Source of the DNA: an uncultured Caulobacterales bacterium
GTDB taxonomy: Bacteria; Pseudomonadota; Alphaproteobacteria; Caulobacterales; Caulobacteraceae
NCBI GenBank assembly: GCA_903900155.1
Contig: CAIUMD010000102.1
Span: 1-37,649 of the forward strand
Direction of reading: 5' to 3'
DNA: 37,649 nucleotides
Shown: piece by piece, positions 7,236-17,060 of the stretch
Layout: every line of letters starts with the position of its first letter
Numbering within the stretch: position 1 is the stretch's first letter
Notes under the pieces: generated by a model
What the model was told of the DNA's origin: nothing
Seen by the model: the letters and a program-made list of their open reading frames with translations, nothing else
Database searches by the model: none
Translations under genes and position numbers: made by a program

Positions 7236-7901
7236 CTAGTCCAGCGCGTTTCGACACGCCGCGCCCATGGCCAGCGGCGATAACGCCACCGCTCCTACAC
7301 AGTAGGCCAGCAGCAGCAGCAGCCCCCCCGTCCACGGCAGCCCCGCCGCATAGCCGTCCAGCGCCCCCGCCCCGAAGATCACCGGGGGCGCGAACAGCGG
7401 CAGGACGATCACGGCCACCAGCAGGCCGCCGCGCTTGGACCCCAGCGCCAGGGCCGCGCCCAGGCCGCCGAGGAAGGCGAAGGCCAGGCCGCCGGCCAGG
7501 GCGCAAAGCACCAGCAGCGGCATGACCTTGAGCTCCGCGCCGAGCATGAGAGCCGCGACCGGGGCGGCCAGGGCGAGCGGCGCGCCGGTGGCCAGCCACT
7601 GGGCCAGGCACTTGGCGACGGCGACGGCCTCCAGCGGCGCGGGGCCCAGGGCCAAGAGGTCCAGGGTCCCGTCCTCGTAGTCGCGCTCGAACAATCTCTC
7701 GAGGGAGAGCAGCGCCGCCAGGGCCAGGGCCAGCCAGGCGATGCCCGGCGCGATCGCCGCCAGCCGCTCGGGCGCGCGGCCCGAGGCCATCGGCAGCAGC
7801 ACGACGACGCAGGCATAGAAGGTCAGGGCCAGCAGCGGCCCGCCGCCCCGGCCCCAGGCCAGGGCCAACTCCCGTCGCAGGAGGACGCCGAACGCCTTCA
7901 T
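7236..7901 (-). CDS. ccmB: Haem exporter membrane subunit CcmB
   Basis: Membrane subunit of the CcmAB ABC transporter that releases holo-CcmE from CcmC/CcmD. The 221-residue protein has six predicted helices; the N-terminal [17 protein letters not shown] amphipathic stretch and the central [18 protein letters not shown] segment (about residues 65-82) are hallmarks of CcmB. The ATG at 7901 overlaps the ccmA stop (ATGA), so the two are translationally coupled. The stop codon lies immediately next to repeat element A1. ccmC would normally follow here; instead the next gene on this strand is the Spy-like protein more than 1.2 kb further on. Confidence 0.94.
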   Translation of the reverse strand: MKAFGVLLRRELALAWGRGGGPLLALTFYACVVVLLPMASGRAPERLAAIAPGIAWLALALAALLSLERLFERDYEDGTLDLLALGPAPLEAVAVAKCLAQWLATGAPLALAAPVAALMLGAELKVMPLLVLCALAGGLAFAFLGGLGAALALGSKRGGLLVAVIVLPLFAPPVIFGAGALDGYAAGLPWTGGLLLLLAYCVGAVALSPLAMGAACRNALD

Positions 7902-8512
7902 GCGCCGATCTCGACGTTGCGAGCGGGAATAGGCAGCGGATCATGCACCGAGGCCAGGATCATGCCGCCGGCGGAGAGGTGCTCGGCCATCACCGCGCCG
8001 AACGCCTCGCGCTGGCCGGCGTCCAGCGGGGCCATCGGCTCGTCCAGCAGCCACAGGGCGCGCGGGCTGGCCGCCAGCCGCGCCAGGGCCAGGCGCCGGC
8101 GCTGGCCGGCCGACAGGCGGCGGACCTCCAGGTCCAGCAGGCGATTGAGGTCAAAGCGTTTGGCCGCGGCCCGGGCGCTCTCCTCGGTCCCGCCGGTCCA
8201 CAGGGTCTGGAAGCGCAGCTCCTCCCAGGCGGTGCGGCTGGATTTCAGGCCGTCCTGGTGGCCCAGCAGATGCAGGTGCTCGGCCCGCGCGGCCTCGGCC
8301 TCGATCGGGCCGGTCTCGCCTTCGAAGGTCACCGCACCCTCGGCCGGACGCAGCAGGCCGGCGACGGCGCGCAGCAGGCTGGTTTTTCCCGCCCCGTTGC
8401 GTCCGACCAGCGCCGCGGCCTGGCCCGCCTCAAGCGTCAGATCCAACTTGGAAAACAGCCTGCGCTCGCCCCGCGAAATCGCCAGATCCTTAATGAGAAC
8501 AACTCTCAACAT
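7898..8512 (-). CDS. ccmA: Haem exporter ATPase CcmA
   Basis: ABC ATPase that powers the CcmABCD complex in haem delivery to CcmE. The 204-residue protein shows Walker [10 protein letters not shown] (37-45), signature [14 protein letters not shown] (133-146), Walker B ALWLLDEP (152-159) and the switch histidine in SVHDP (H190). The short length and the [13 protein letters not shown] start are typical of CcmA. It starts at ATG 8512 and is divergent from acnA with a 183-nt gap holding both promoters. It is coupled to ccmB by a four-base overlap. Confidence 0.95.
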   Translation of the reverse strand: MLRVVLIKDLAISRGERRLFSKLDLTLEAGQAAALVGRNGAGKTSLLRAVAGLLRPAEGAVTFEGETGPIEAEAARAEHLHLLGHQDGLKSSRTAWEELRFQTLWTGGTEESARAAAKRFDLNRLLDLEVRRLSAGQRRRLALARLAASPRALWLLDEPMAPLDAGQREAFGAVMAEHLSAGGMILASVHDPLPIPARNVEIGA

Positions 8513-8695
8513 GCCAAGACCCCGCGCGCGACATGGACGTTGCGCGGCAGCAGCGCTAAGAAGCGGCCGGTCGCCCCCCTCCAGTCGTTCAGGGTGGTAC
8601 GCGGCGCGGAGGCGGAACCTGTGTGTCCCTTCCGATCAGCGCGTGATCCCGGGAGAGGTTTTCGGGCGGCCGTGGACAGAGAAGGATCCTTGAGA

Positions 8696-11386
<2,691 letters not shown>

Positions 11387-11414
11387 GCACAGCGTTTCAG
11401 GCTCGTGAAAAAGG

Positions 11415-11446
11415 CGGCCGGTCCCCTCGGGGGCCGGCCGTTTTTG
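11415..11446 (+). terminator. Intrinsic terminator of acnA
   Basis: A stem of CGGCCGG (11415-11421) pairing with CCGGCCG (11434-11440), continued inwards by TCCCC/GGGGG around a very small loop, is followed directly by TTTTT at 11441-11445. It lies 28 nt after the acnA stop codon. Confidence 0.92.
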
Positions 11447-11557
11447 TTGCCAGTTTTCAGGGGCGAGGGGCGTGACAACGTTTTCTCCCCATGGACCGGC
11501 GCTATTCACGGCCTCGTGAACGGATATCCGGGGCGTTCTTGGCTTAAGTGACCCACA

Positions 11558-12280
11558 ATGCGTAAGGCCGTCCTCCCCCTCCTCGCCCTGGCCCTGTCCG
11601 GCGTGTTTGTTCCCGCCGCCTGGGCCCAGAAGGCTCCGGTGGTGGTCGAGCTGTTCACGGCCCAGGGCTGCTCGTCCTGCGGCAAGGCCAACCAGGTCGC
11701 AGCGGACCTGGCCAAGGATGACGGCGTCCTGGCCCTGACCTATTCGGTCGACTACTGGGACTATCTGGGCTGGAAGGACACCTTCGCCAAGCCGGGGTTC
11801 GCCGAGCGCCAGCGCGCCTATGCCAAGAAGTTCGCCCTGCGCGACGTGCCCACGCCCCAGGTGGTGGTCGCCGGTCGTGTCCAGGCCTCGGGGGCCAAGG
11901 CCGAGGCGGTGCAGGACCTGGTCAAGACCGCCAAGCGCACGCCGCTGAACGCGCCGGACATGGAGTTCATCGGCAAGACCCGCGTCGCGGTCGGCTCGGG
12001 GCCCGCCCCGCGCGGCGGCGGCGAGGTCTGGCTGGTGCGCTACGATCCGCGCGAGCAGGACATCGCCGTCAAGCGCGGCGACAACAAGGGCCAGACCCTG
12101 GTCCATCGCAATGTGGTGCGCGAGCTGGTCAAGCTGGGCCCCTGGGCCGGCCGTCCCAAGCTGTACCGCCTGCCGACCGCCATCGGCGCCGACGCCGACC
12201 TGGAGACGGTGATCCTGGTGCAGGGCGCCAAGGGCGGCCGCATCCTGGGCGTCCTCGAGACCACCAAGACCGAGCGCTAA
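11558..12280 (+). CDS. Exported DUF1223 thioredoxin-like protein
   Basis: A 240-residue exported protein. Residues 1-23 form a signal peptide ending AWA-Q. The mature part matches DUF1223: VVVELFTAQGCSSCGKAN at about 28-45, a thioredoxin-like beta-alpha unit with a CXXC pair (C38, C41), then SVDYWDYLGWKD (about 68-79) and the VPTPQVVVAGR strand (about 107-117), where a proline occupies the cis-Pro position. This predicts a periplasmic redox-active fold, but no substrate is established for the family. The start is ATG 11558. It has its own 112-nt upstream gap after the acnA terminator, and a hairpin terminator follows at 12306-12341. Confidence 0.88.
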   Translation: MRKAVLPLLALALSGVFVPAAWAQKAPVVVELFTAQGCSSCGKANQVAADLAKDDGVLALTYSVDYWDYLGWKDTFAKPGFAERQRAYAKKFALRDVPTPQVVVAGRVQASGAKAEAVQDLVKTAKRTPLNAPDMEFIGKTRVAVGSGPAPRGGGEVWLVRYDPREQDIAVKRGDNKGQTLVHRNVVRELVKLGPWAGRPKLYRLPTAIGADADLETVILVQGAKGGRILGVLETTKTER

Positions 12281-12302
12281 ACTCCCTGGAATTCAGCCAA
12301 AG

Positions 12303-12346
12303 AAAAACCCGCGTGGCCGGAGGGGATGGGCCACGCGGGTTCCTTT
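12303..12346. terminator. Bidirectional intrinsic terminator
   Basis: A 13-bp perfect stem AACCCGCGTGGCC (12306-12318) pairs with GGCCACGCGGGTT (12329-12341) around a 10-nt loop. On the plus strand it is followed by CCTTTT and can end the DUF1223 transcript. On the minus strand it is followed by TTTTTCTTT (12307-12299), a stronger U-tract, so it can also end a minus-strand RNA coming from about 12350-12500. Confidence 0.85.
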
Positions 12347-12349
12347 TGC

Positions 12350-12504
12350 GTGTCGGCGAGAAAGCGTCTCGTGACCGGGCGGGCTGGGGGGCTGGACAGG
12401 AACCCGGTCCGCTCTTCGTCGACGCTCTCTTTATCGCGGCTGGTTCGGGCGAGGTCTGGGCCGAACCAAGGTCCTTTTGCGGCGGGGATTTTTCGGAACT
12501 GTGA
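12350..12504 (-). ncRNA. Candidate small RNA ending at the 12306-12341 terminator
   Basis: Between the two minus-strand terminators lies about 155 nt that could be transcribed leftwards and ended by the hairpin with the TTTTTCTTT tail. Within it an 8-bp inverted repeat TGGTTCGG/CCGAACCA would form an internal hairpin. No open frame or ribosome binding site is evident. The 5' end and promoter were not located, so the boundaries are approximate. Confidence 0.3.
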
Positions 12505-12800
12505 ATGCAAAAAGCCCGCGCGGTGGGGGAGAACCGCGCGGGCCAATTTGGGGGAGGGGATAGAGTTTGTCGGCCGACCGGCCCGCGATCTGGGGGGCTG
12601 GGGGGGCTGTTCAGGATCCGAGACCGTGGATGTCCGATCAGCCGACGATGTTGTTATCGACCCGCAAACAGGCGGGCGAAGGACCGAAATAAGGTCATAT
12701 CGGGGCGCACCATGGCCATGCGGTGTCATTTTCATCCGGCGTGACCATCGCGACACGGATTGTCTCCTGCTGAGGCGAGGCTGTTCCATTCGGCCGATTT
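12505..12800 (-). ncRNA. Candidate minus-strand RNA upstream of DUF2794
   Basis: A transcript diverging from the DUF2794 gene would run left for about 250-300 nt and stop at the strong terminator 12514-12543. It includes a short hairpin CCCGC/GCGGG (about 12663-12677) and a possible 17-codon peptide with two Trp codons at 12748-12695. No gene follows, so a leader-attenuator role is not supported. Boundaries are approximate. Confidence 0.35.
12509..12543 (-). terminator. Intrinsic terminator facing the minus strand
   Basis: An 11-bp stem GCCCGCGCGGT (12514-12524) pairs with ACCGCGCGGGC (12533-12543) around an 8-nt loop. The plus strand has AAAAA at 12509-12513, which reads as UUUUU on the minus strand. 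The plus-strand tail (CAATTT) is weak. There is no protein gene on the minus strand upstream, which is why a small RNA is suspected. Confidence 0.8.
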
Positions 12801-12817
12801 GGGCTTAGATTCACGGG

Positions 12818-13165
12818 ATGGCCCTGGACTCCCATCCCACCACACCCGTCGGCGGCCCCATTGGCGGCGTCGTGTTCTTCGAGCGCCGCGAGCTGGACCA
12901 GCTGATGCGCCTGTACGGCCGGATGGTCGCGGCGGGCGAGTGGCGGGACTACGGGATCGCGGGTCTGTCGGATCGGGCGGTGTTCTCGATCTTCCGCCAC
13001 GCGGCCGAGGCGCCGCTCTATCGTGTCGAGAAGCACCCGGCCCTGGCCCGCAAGCAGGGCGCCTGGGCGGTGTTCGGCCAAGGCGGCCAGATCCTCAAGC
13101 GCGGCCACGAGTTGCCGCTGGTCTTGAGGGTGTTCGAGAAGGGCAAGTTCTCGGTCGTCGACTAA
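12818..13165 (+). CDS. DUF2794 domain protein
   Basis: A 115-residue soluble protein matching DUF2794, a family restricted largely to Alphaproteobacteria and of unknown function. The conserved core FFERRELDQLMRLYGRMVAAGEWRDYGI is at about residues 21-48 and AVFSIFRHAAEAPLYRVEKHP at about 54-74, near full family length. The ATG at 12818 is preceded by a GATTC site (12808-12812), a CcrM methylation motif, and there is no good Shine-Dalgarno, so a very short leader is possible. It stands alone, followed after 57 nt by a convergent gene. Confidence 0.88.
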   Translation: MALDSHPTTPVGGPIGGVVFFERRELDQLMRLYGRMVAAGEWRDYGIAGLSDRAVFSIFRHAAEAPLYRVEKHPALARKQGAWAVFGQGGQILKRGHELPLVLRVFEKGKFSVVD

Positions 13166-13222
13166 GCGCGTCAGGCGAAAGTGCGAGCGGTTTCACCGAC
13201 CGACGCGCGTCACCTAAAGAGT

Positions 13223-13579
13223 TTAGAACGAGAAACCCAGCTTGGCGCCGACGAAGCGACCGTCGTTATCATAGCCGCGCGCCGTGCCGACGCCGCTGGT
13301 GTCGGCGCTCGGCTGGATGCCGCACAGCACGCCGACCCCGCCCGAGACCGCGCCGTCCCGCCGCTCGATCGCTGTCCGCGCCACGCCTCGAGGCAGCGGA
13401 GCGGGGGCCTGGGCGTAGCGCAGCTCGACCGGCCCGAGCGGCTTGAGGTTCAGCGGCGCCGAGAGGTTCAGCGTCTTGCCTAACGGAGGATGGGGCGTCG
13501 GCGGATAGGCCGGAATGGTCTGGGCGTGAGCGCCGGCGGCGATCATTAGGGCGGTGGTTAGGGCGAAGGCTCGGATCAT
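13223..13579 (-). CDS. Small exported hypothetical protein
   Basis: A 118-residue protein of unknown family. ATG 13579, with GGAGACG just upstream, gives MIRAFALTTALMIAAGAHAQ, a signal peptide with an AHA-Q cleavage site. The mature protein starts proline-rich (PAYPPTPHPPLGK) and ends ARGYDNDGRFVGAKLGFSF: the terminal aromatic residue and alternating pattern resemble the last beta-strand of an outer-membrane protein, so an envelope location is plausible (inference). It contains a single mature cysteine (VLCGIQ). A further upstream ATG at 13600 would spoil the signal peptide. It is separated from the BI-1 gene by that gene's terminator and convergent with DUF2794. Confidence 0.66.
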   Translation of the reverse strand: MIRAFALTTALMIAAGAHAQTIPAYPPTPHPPLGKTLNLSAPLNLKPLGPVELRYAQAPAPLPRGVARTAIERRDGAVSGGVGVLCGIQPSADTSGVGTARGYDNDGRFVGAKLGFSF

Positions 13580-13615
13580 CGTCGTCTCCATCGCAGCCAA
13601 TGTGGGCCTGGCGAA

Positions 13616-13650
13616 GGCAAAGAAAAAGCCCCGGCGGTTTCCCGCCAGGG
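13616..13650 (-). terminator. Intrinsic terminator of the BI-1 family gene
   Basis: On the minus strand AGCCCTGGCGGG pairs with CCGCCGGGGCT around a short AAA loop (13626-13650, one mismatch), followed by TTTTTCTTT (13625-13617). It lies about 60 nt after the stop codon at 13708. Confidence 0.85.
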
Positions 13651-13707
13651 CTTCGTCGTTTCGAACCGCTTCCTTGGCCCGCCCTTTCGGTCGGACCGGC
13701 GACCGCC

Positions 13708-14460
13708 CTAGCGACGGCCGCCCATCAGGCTGAGCAGGAATTGGAAGAGGTTGATGAAGTTCAGATAGAGGTTCAGCGCGCCATAGTTGGTGGCCACGGC
13801 CATCGACTGGCGGTCGCCGCCCATCTGGTAGTAGGTCATCTTCAGATTTTGGGTGTCGTAGGCGGTCAGGCCCGAGAAGATGAGCACGCCCAGGATGCTG
13901 ATGATGAAGGACAGGCCCGGCAGGTTCAGGAACATCTGGACCAGCGAGGCGATCACCAGACCGATCAGGCCCATGATCAGGAAGCTGCCGAAGCCCGACA
14001 GGTCCTTCTTGGTCGTGTAGCCGAACAGGCTGAGGCCGCCGAAGGCGATGGCCGTGACCAGGAAGGTCGCGAACACCGACTGGACATTATAGACGATCAG
14101 CCACAGGCCCAGGCCCGCGCCGATCGAGGACACCAGCGCCCAGTAGAAGATGCCGGACGAACGGGCCGTCGGGTTGCGCATGCCGAACATGGCGAACAGC
14201 ATCATGGCCAGCGGTGCGAAGCGGAGAATGGTGCCCAGCATGGTGAAGCCGGCCATGCGGCCATCCGGGGTCAGCACGTACAGCAGGCTGGCGACCGGCT
14301 GATAGTAGCTGGTCACGAAGGCCAGGACGGCCGACAGCAGAAGACCCAGCGCCATCTTGTTATAGACGCCGAGCATGAAACTACGCAGGCCGGCGTCAAC
14401 CGACATGTCGGCGCGATCCGCCGGGATCGAGCGCGCGTAGTCGCGGTTGAAGTCGTTCAT
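13708..14460 (-). CDS. Bax inhibitor-1/YccA family membrane protein
   Basis: A 250-residue inner-membrane protein with seven predicted helices, matching the BI-1 (UPF0005, YbhL/YccA) family. The family signature is visible in the LLIFSGLTAYDTQNLK-like segment (here GVLIFSGLTAYDTQ, about residues 199-212), with the conserved Asp that forms part of the di-aspartyl pH sensor in the bacterial homologue BsYetJ. Bacterial members are Ca2+-leak channels or modulators of membrane proteases; which applies here is unknown. ATG 14460 is chosen, with AAGGGC upstream; the frame is open to 14556 but that extension is not family-like. It is monocistronic and divergent from the Tas-like gene. Confidence 0.9.
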   Translation of the reverse strand: MNDFNRDYARSIPADRADMSVDAGLRSFMLGVYNKMALGLLLSAVLAFVTSYYQPVASLLYVLTPDGRMAGFTMLGTILRFAPLAMMLFAMFGMRNPTARSSGIFYWALVSSIGAGLGLWLIVYNVQSVFATFLVTAIAFGGLSLFGYTTKKDLSGFGSFLIMGLIGLVIASLVQMFLNLPGLSFIISILGVLIFSGLTAYDTQNLKMTYYQMGGDRQSMAVATNYGALNLYLNFINLFQFLLSLMGGRR

Positions 14461-14660
14461 CGAATTAAGCCCTTGAGCTAAAGCGTCCACGCTGGACGCT
14501 CGTTGAATATCGGGTGTCCCGGCCCGCCGCGCAATCCCCCTCGACGATGCGTTCATGGTATGCGTTCGTGAAAACGACTGTTCGGCGCCGCGCCTTGCGG
14601 GACAACGTCAGACGCCCTTAGAAAGCTCCCCACACAAGGCAAAACAGGGGCGCGTCGCCG

Positions 14661-15713
14661 ATGGAATACGTCAAGCTGGGCCGCACGGACGTGTCCGTCT
14701 CGCGCTGCTGCCTGGGCACCATGACCTGGGGCTCGCAGAATAGTGAGGCCGAGGCTCACCAGCAGATGGACTACGCGCTGGGTCGCGGGGTCAATTTCTG
14801 GGACACGGCCGAGATGTACGCCAGCCCGCCCAGTCCCGAGACCCAAGGGCGGACCGAAAGCTACATCGGCTCGTGGCTCGAAAAGACCGGCAAGCGTCAC
14901 GAGATCGTGCTGGCCTCCAAGGTGGCCGGCCAGGGCGCGGCCTTCGGCGGCCTGCCGTGGATGCGCAAGGACGGCTCGGTCACCCGCCAGACCAAGGCCC
15001 AGATCGACGAGGCCGTCGAGGGTTCGCTGCGCCGCCTGAAGACCGACTATCTGGACCTCTACCAGCTACATTGGCCCGACCGGCAGGTGCGAGTGTTCGG
15101 CGGCCAGGCCTACAAGGACTACGACCAGAACTTCGAGGCCTTCGGCGACATCCTTGAGGCGCTGGACGTCCATGTGAAGAAGGGCTCGATCCGCTGCCTG
15201 GGCGTCTCCAACGAGTTCCCCTGGGGCGTGATGAAGTTCCTGAGCGAAAGCGACACCCGCGGCCTGCCCCGCATCGCCTCGATCCAGAACGCCTATCACC
15301 TGGCCAACCGCACCTTCGAATACGGCCTGGCCGAGGTCGCCATGCGCGAGCAGGTGGGCCTCTTGGCCTATTCGCCGCTGGCCCAGGGCCAGCTGACTGG
15401 AAAATACCTGGACGGCGCCCTGCCGGCCGGCTCGCGCAAGGCGCTGTACAATCGCATGCAGCGCTACGAGGGGCCCGGCTCGCAGGAGGCGTTCCGCGCC
15501 TATGTCGATCTGGCCAAGGCGCAAGGCATCGACCCGGCCCAGCTGGCGCTGAAGTTCTGCGACACCCGCGCGTTCGTGACCGCCACCATCATCGGCGCCA
15601 CCTCAATGGCGCAGCTGACGACGGCCATCGACGCCTTCGACCTGGCCTGGACCGACGAACTGGAGACGGCGGTCAACGCCATCCACGCCCAGCACCCCAA
15701 TCCCTGCCCGTAG
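14661..15713 (+). CDS. NADP(H)-dependent aldo/keto reductase, Tas-like
   Basis: A 350-residue cytosolic oxidoreductase of the aldo/keto reductase superfamily, close in length and sequence layout to E. coli Tas. The catalytic tetrad is complete: D48 and Y53 (DTAEMY), K87 (ASKV) and H137 (LHWP). The LGTMTWGSQNSEAEAH start (about 18-33) and the ETQGRTESYIG segment (60-70) are particularly Tas-like. C-terminal IIGATSMAQL is the cofactor-binding loop. Its physiological substrate is not known; E. coli Tas was found as a suppressor of a tyrosine/starvation mutation phenotype. The next gene, thpR, starts 7 nt after its stop, suggesting one transcript. Confidence 0.92.
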   Translation: MEYVKLGRTDVSVSRCCLGTMTWGSQNSEAEAHQQMDYALGRGVNFWDTAEMYASPPSPETQGRTESYIGSWLEKTGKRHEIVLASKVAGQGAAFGGLPWMRKDGSVTRQTKAQIDEAVEGSLRRLKTDYLDLYQLHWPDRQVRVFGGQAYKDYDQNFEAFGDILEALDVHVKKGSIRCLGVSNEFPWGVMKFLSESDTRGLPRIASIQNAYHLANRTFEYGLAEVAMREQVGLLAYSPLAQGQLTGKYLDGALPAGSRKALYNRMQRYEGPGSQEAFRAYVDLAKAQGIDPAQLALKFCDTRAFVTATIIGATSMAQLTTAIDAFDLAWTDELETAVNAIHAQHPNPCP

Positions 15714-15720
15714 GGGTCCG

Positions 15721-16260
15721 ATGATCCGTCTCTTCACCGCCATCGCCATCCCCCCGGACATCGGCCGGGGTCTGCTCTCGCGCCAGCATGGGATCGAGGG
15801 CGCGCGATGGCGGCCGCTGGAGGCGTTCCACATCACCCTGCGCTTCGTCGGCGACGTGCAGGAGCCGGTCGCCGCCGACCTGGACGAGGCGCTGGCGCAG
15901 ATCACCGCGCCGGCCTTCGACCTGACCCTGGCCGGCGCGGGCCATTTCGGCGAAGGCGCCGACATTCACGCCGTCTGGGCCGGGGTCGAGGACAGCGTGC
16001 CGCTGCGCCGCCTGCAAAAGGCCAATGAAGGCGCCGCCCGCGCGGCCGAACTCAAGCCCGAAAGCCGGCTCTACACGCCGCACGTCACTCTGGCCTATCT
16101 GAAGCGCCCGGCCGCGCCCGAGGTCGGGGCCTGGATCCAGGCCAACAACCTGCTGCACGCGCCCAGCTTCCGCGTCGACCGCTTCGGCCTCTATTCCAGC
16201 TGGCAGACCCGCGAAGGCTCGGCCTATCGGCTGGAGCGGGACTATCCGCTGGCCGGCTAG
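15721..16260 (+). CDS. thpR: RNA 2',3'-cyclic phosphodiesterase ThpR (LigT)
   Basis: A 179-residue 2H phosphoesterase that opens 2',3'-cyclic phosphates on RNA ends to 2'-phosphates. Both HxT motifs that define the family are present: H37-I-T39-L followed by RFVGDV, and H122-V-T124-L followed by AYLK. The start MIRLFTAIAIP is the usual first strand. Its cellular role in bacteria is uncertain; it may act on tRNA or other RNA ends. It is probably co-transcribed with the Tas-like reductase 7 nt upstream. A shadow frame in +3 covers part of it. Confidence 0.94.
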   Translation: MIRLFTAIAIPPDIGRGLLSRQHGIEGARWRPLEAFHITLRFVGDVQEPVAADLDEALAQITAPAFDLTLAGAGHFGEGADIHAVWAGVEDSVPLRRLQKANEGAARAAELKPESRLYTPHVTLAYLKRPAAPEVGAWIQANNLLHAPSFRVDRFGLYSSWQTREGSAYRLERDYPLAG

Positions 16261-16589
16261 TTCGGGAAGGGCGGCGGCGGCGACCGGAATCCCCCTCTCA
16301 TGGAGAGAGCGAGCTTTATGGGGATACGGCCGCCTCTATCCTCGGAACTCGTGGAATCGAGCACCGTGAAATCAACGCCTTATCGATTTTGCGCGCCTAT
16401 GACTCATCGGCGTCCCCATTCTGGCTCGCCTTTTTCGACCTCTGGGCGCTTCCGGAAACGGAGGGTTTCGGGTCTCGGTAAGGCCTGAACAGGGCCACCC
16501 GCTGGCGGATAACGACTGCGCGGAGCGTCAGGCATCGTGGAAACGGTATTCAACCTTCAAACCCCGGACGCTGTCCGGCGCTCAGGCGC
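16261..16589. other. 329-nt intergenic region with lower GC, possible gene relic
   Basis: This gap lies between the convergent genes thpR and DUF2237 and is less GC-rich than its neighbours. A plus-strand frame without a usable start, from about 16317 to the stop at 16479-16481, reads a protein-like segment that includes INALSILRAYDSSASP and FWLAFFDLWALPETEGFG, in codons rich in T that are unlike local genes. It may be the remnant of an imported gene or a chance frame. A 62-codon frame at 16300-16488 in another phase has no coding features. No terminator or repeat of family A or B is clear, though CCCCTCTC/GGAGAG at 16291-16306 looks like a decayed family B hairpin. Confidence 0.3.
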
Positions 16590-16970
16590 TCACGCCACCG
16601 CGTGGTCCTTCAGAACGCCCAGGGTGACGATGGCCAGCATCTCCTCGTGGGTGGCCTGCAGAACCACCTGAGGGGCCATGCCGGCGTCCAGGGCTTCCTT
16701 CCAGCGGCCGGCGCACAGGCACCAGCGGTCGCCGGCCTTCAGGCCCGGAAAGGCCAGTTCGGGACGCGGCGTGGACAGGTCGTTGCCCCGGGCCTTGGAA
16801 AAGGCCAGGAAATCGTCGGTCATCACCGCGCAGACGGTGTGCAGGCCCAGGTCGTGCGGACCCGTCTCGCAGCAGCCGTTGCGGTAGAAGCCGGTGACCG
16901 GGTCCATCGAACAGGCGGCCAGCTCGCCGCCCAGGACGTTCCGGGCGCTCTTGTCGTAACGGGTGCTCAT
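16590..16970 (-). CDS. DUF2237 family protein
   Basis: A 126-residue soluble protein that matches DUF2237 along its length. The conserved blocks are NVLGGELAACSMDPVTGFYRNGCCETG (about residues 11-37), HTVCAVMT.DFL (44-55), GNDLSTPRPELAFPGLKAGDRWCLCAGRW (about 62-90) and a final ALDAG..PQVVLQATHE. The family is cysteine-rich and widespread in bacteria, with no agreed biochemical function. ATG 16970 is chosen over an upstream ATG at 17000 because the family starts just before the N-V-L-G-G block. It is divergent from the CitE-like gene with a 90-nt gap. Confidence 0.88.
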   Translation of the reverse strand: MSTRYDKSARNVLGGELAACSMDPVTGFYRNGCCETGPHDLGLHTVCAVMTDDFLAFSKARGNDLSTPRPELAFPGLKAGDRWCLCAGRWKEALDAGMAPQVVLQATHEEMLAIVTLGVLKDHAVA

Positions 16971-17060
16971 GTCGGCGACCCTACGCCCGCACGCGCCCAA
17001 GGGAAGGCTTTTGTCGCGGCGCGGCGATGCTTAGGGTCGAAGGGCCAAGGGAGTTTGCGC

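Larger units (their letters stand above)
12281..12817. other. 537-nt structured intergenic region without a convincing gene
   Basis: No open frame here has Caulobacter-like codon use. The region holds two strong hairpins with minus-strand U-tracts (12306-12341 and 12514-12543), a further inverted repeat TGGTTCGG/CCGAACCA (about 12439-12467), and G-rich runs at 12590-12607. The minus-strand frame 12277-12789 reads straight through both terminators and is unlikely to be translated. A 17-codon minus-strand frame, MVTPDENDTAWPWCAPI (12748-12695), is possible but has a poorly spaced AGGAG. The best reading is one or two small RNAs on the minus strand. Confidence 0.5.

Noticed and set aside
7943..8695. 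In-frame N-terminal extension of aconitase
   Set aside because: This part lies antisense to ccmA and has no family similarity; aconitase begins at 8696 with the normal family start and a ribosome binding site.
12277..12789. 170-codon minus-strand frame in the structured intergenic region
   Set aside because: It reads through two strong terminator hairpins, its composition is not protein-like, and the only well-spaced start is a GTG at 12760. It could not be fully excluded, so the region is described as non-coding.
16300..16488. 62-codon plus-strand frame in the thpR-DUF2237 gap
   Set aside because: No ribosome binding site, no genome-typical codons; another frame in the same stretch looks more protein-like but has no start.
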